NCBI GenBank assembly: GCA_964532405.1
Contig: CAZHIC010000018.1
Coordinates: 1-52,406, forward strand
Origin: PALSA-1006 sp964532405
GTDB lineage: Bacteria > Pseudomonadota > Gammaproteobacteria > Burkholderiales > Gallionellaceae
Direction: 5' to 3'
Length of the DNA: 52,406 bases
Within the stretch, counting starts at the first letter, position 1; every line of letters begins with the position of its first letter. Positions 50,484-52,406 of the stretch are shown here, piece after piece. A model generated the notes under the pieces. That model was not told where the DNA came from. It saw nothing but the letters and a program-made list of their open reading frames with translations, and did no database searches. A program made the translations under genes and the position numbers.

Positions 50484-51738
50484 CCAGTCGCAACGCATCA
50501 TCCCCGGCGGCGTCAATTCGCCGGTGCGCGCGTTCAAGTCGGTGGGCGGCACGCCGCTGTTCTTCAAGCGCGGCAAGGGCGCTTATGTTTGGGATGCGGA
50601 CGACAAGCGTTACATCGACTACGTCAATTCATGGGGACCGATGATCGTCGGCCATTGCCACCCGGAAGTGGTGAAAGCCGTGCAGGCCGCCGCCGCAGAA
50701 GGCTTGGGTTTCGGCGCACCGACCGCAGCCGAACTGGAAATCGCCGAGCTGTTGTGCAAGATTTTGCCAAGCCTGGAAATGGTGCGTCTGGTCAGTTCCG
50801 GCACCGAAGCCACCATGACCGCGATCCGCTTGGCACGAGGCTTTACCGGGCGTTCGCGTATCATCAAATTCGAAGGCTGCTACCACGGCCACTCCGATGG
50901 CCTGCTGGTCAAAGCCGGTTCCGGCGCGCTGACTTTCGGCCAGCCGAGCTCTTCCGGCGTACCTGCCGAGATCGCGGCACTGACCACCGTGCTGGATTAC
51001 AACGATGCCGCCGGATTGGAAAAGGCTTTCGCCGAATACGGCAATGAAATCGCGGCGGTGATCGTCGAGCCGGTCGCCGGCAACATGAACCTGATTCTGC
51101 CCAAGCGCGAGTTTCTCGATGCGATGCGCAAGCTGTGCACCAAGCATGGCGCGGTGCTGATTTTGGACGAAGTGATGTCGGGCTTCCGCGTCGGCTTGCA
51201 GGGTGCACATGGTCATTACAACATCAAGCCCGACCTTATTACGCTGGGCAAAGTGATGGGGGGCGGCTTGCCCGCCGCCGCATTCGGCGGACGCCGCGAC
51301 ATCATGCAATGCCTCGCTCCCTTGGGCGCGGTGTACCAGGCGGGCACGTTGTCCGGCAATCCGGTGGCGGTGGCGGCAGGTTTGGCCACGCTGAAGTTAG
51401 TGCAGGCTCCCGGCTTCTACGAGCGCCTGACGCAACTTGCCAAACAAATGACCGAAGGGTTGAGCGCAAGCGCCGCAAAACACGGCATTCCGTTCAGCGC
51501 ACAATCTATCGGCAGCATGTTCGGCCTGTATTTCAGCAGCGCAGTGCCGACCTCCTATGCCGAGGTCATGGCTAGCGACAAAGCCGCATTCAACCGCTTC
51601 TTCCACGCCATGTTGGATGCGGGCGTGTACCTTGCACCGTCGGCGTTTGAAGCAGGCTTTGTCTCCGCCGCACATACCGAAGCCGACATCGCCGCGACCA
51701 TCGCTGCGGCGGATAAAATCTTCGCGGCTTGGAAATAA
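50455..51738 (+). CDS. hemL: glutamate-1-semialdehyde 2,1-aminomutase
   Basis: 427 residues, PLP enzyme of the C5 tetrapyrrole pathway, making 5-aminolevulinate for heme. IPGGVNSPVRAFKSVGGTP at the start, SSGTEATMTAIRLAR, and the PLP lysine in LITLGKVMGGGLPAAAFGG. AAGG lies before the ATG at 50455; a longer frame from 50392 runs into thiE without a site. The stop overlaps the engB ATG (TAATG). Confidence 0.95.
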   Translation: MTSQNQTLFDQSQRIIPGGVNSPVRAFKSVGGTPLFFKRGKGAYVWDADDKRYIDYVNSWGPMIVGHCHPEVVKAVQAAAAEGLGFGAPTAAELEIAELLCKILPSLEMVRLVSSGTEATMTAIRLARGFTGRSRIIKFEGCYHGHSDGLLVKAGSGALTFGQPSSSGVPAEIAALTTVLDYNDAAGLEKAFAEYGNEIAAVIVEPVAGNMNLILPKREFLDAMRKLCTKHGAVLILDEVMSGFRVGLQGAHGHYNIKPDLITLGKVMGGGLPAAAFGGRRDIMQCLAPLGAVYQAGTLSGNPVAVAAGLATLKLVQAPGFYERLTQLAKQMTEGLSASAAKHGIPFSAQSIGSMFGLYFSSAVPTSYAEVMASDKAAFNRFFHAMLDAGVYLAPSAFEAGFVSAAHTEADIAATIAAADKIFAAWK

Positions 51739-52343
51739 TGGGACTCTTCTCCAAAGCGGCCTTTTTCACCACGGTCAATCACATGCGCGACCTGCCGCTG
51801 CACGGCGGCAAAGAGGTCGCGTTCGTGGGTCGTTCCAATGCGGGCAAGTCGAGCGCCATCAACACGCTCGCCAACCATGTGCGCTTGGCTTACACCAGCA
51901 AGACGCCGGGCCGCACCCAGCACCTCAATTATTTTTCGCTGGGCGACAACAAATTTCTGGTGGACTTGCCGGGTTACGGCTACGCCAAAGTGCCGCCGGA
52001 CATACAGCAGCATTGGGAAGCCCTGCTAAGTCAGTATTTACAAACCCGCGAATACTTGTGCGGCTTGGTGGTCATCATGGATTCCCGCCATCCTTTAAGG
52101 CCGCTGGACGAACAGATGCTGGCATGGTTTTCCGAAACGGGCAAACCCGTGCATATCCTGCTGACCAAGTCGGATAAACTTAACCGCCAGCAAGCCACCC
52201 AGACGTTGCGCGAAGTAAAGGCTTACGTGGCCGAGCATTTTCCGTTTTGTTCGGTACAACTCTTTTCCAGCCTGAAAAAAATAGGCATGGAAGAAGCGGA
52301 AGCGGTGATCGCGGGTTGGCTAGCTGCCGACGAAGAGGAATAA
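51738..52343 (+). CDS. engB: ribosome-biogenesis GTPase EngB/YihA
   Basis: 201 residues, TRAFAC GTPase needed for large-subunit assembly and division. G1 GRSNAGKSS, G2 area TSKTPGRTQHLNYF, G3 DLPGYGYAKV, G4 LTKSDKL and G5 SSLKK are present. The ATG shares a base with the hemL stop, so translation is coupled. Confidence 0.93.
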   Translation: MGLFSKAAFFTTVNHMRDLPLHGGKEVAFVGRSNAGKSSAINTLANHVRLAYTSKTPGRTQHLNYFSLGDNKFLVDLPGYGYAKVPPDIQQHWEALLSQYLQTREYLCGLVVIMDSRHPLRPLDEQMLAWFSETGKPVHILLTKSDKLNRQQATQTLREVKAYVAEHFPFCSVQLFSSLKKIGMEEAEAVIAGWLAADEEE

Positions 52344-52370
52344 ACCCAAATAATATCCCCTCCCCCATGC

Positions 52371-52406
52371 ATAACCAGCGACTTGGCTGGCGTTGTTTGC
52401 CAGCTT
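52371..52406. repeat. 36-bp dispersed repeat, variant copy at the window edge
   Basis: ataaccagcgacttggctgg and on; matches 5404-5439 and 9041-9076 with a few changes and keeps a better palindrome (ggctggc / gccagct). Runs into the window edge, so its full length is not visible. Confidence 0.5.

Noticed and set aside
1..52406. CRISPR array, rRNA or tRNA genes, phage structural genes
   Set aside because: No regularly spaced direct repeats, no recognisable rRNA or tRNA sequence, and no capsid, tail or integrase motifs were seen in the reading.

Overview
The window reads as chromosomal DNA of a Gram-negative betaproteobacterium. LPS and outer-membrane genes (lptD, surA), the AmgK/MurU/Mpl peptidoglycan-recycling route and UbiH-type quinone hydroxylation support this. 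The gene order amgK-murU-pepP-ubiH and lptD-surA-pdxA-rsmA resembles Nitrosomonadales/Gallionellaceae, but that placement is inferred from gene content and order, without any search. No rRNA, tRNA or CRISPR array was recognised.

Layout. 1-4500: a relic of a DUF1537 sugar-acid kinase, a Sad-like aldehyde dehydrogenase, a DUF1264 exported protein overlapping a D-amino-acid-oxidase-like flavoprotein, then a scar joining the 3' ends of a cation-diffusion transporter gene and a class II aldolase gene, and an IS630 relic. 5200-16840: a copper/silver-type island, all on the minus strand: a Cys/His-rich exported protein, cusC-cusB-cusA, a DUF411 protein, a three-gene module (small membrane protein, DUF2231 protein, tiny HQH-ended lipoprotein) present twice, a CusF-like protein, a third tiny lipoprotein, a DUF2934 protein and a c-type cytochrome fused to a predicted porin barrel. 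16900-25500: a MalT-like regulator relic, a Fic protein, an NAGGN-type amidotransferase, a solitary 74-aa gene, transaldolase, a YcgR/PilZ protein, a coiled-coil membrane protein and a leucine-rich-repeat kinase. 25500-32600: slt, cca, a deoxyinosine glycosylase, a decayed stretch with IS30 and GNAT relics and two integron-type attC sites framing a VOC cassette, then a DUF486 protein and mpl. 32600-43220: an outer-membrane protein, then a long minus-strand operon amgK-murU-(small membrane protein)-pepP-dinD-RM enzyme-ubiH-cyclase/FHA. 43280-52343: plus-strand lptD-surA-pdxA-rsmA, a small membrane protein, and thiD-thiE-hemL-engB, with many overlapping starts and stops.

The most striking feature is a GC-rich palindromic element found at least six times. 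Four copies lie in frame inside coding genes (amidotransferase, amgK, and twice in the RM enzyme), one appears to provide the ribosome binding site of cca, and one is itself split by another palindrome. Other dispersed inverted repeats, attC sites and IS relics show a genome shaped by small repeats. The second theme is a layered copper defence that adds tiny His-terminated lipoproteins and a cytochrome-porin fusion to the standard Cus pump.
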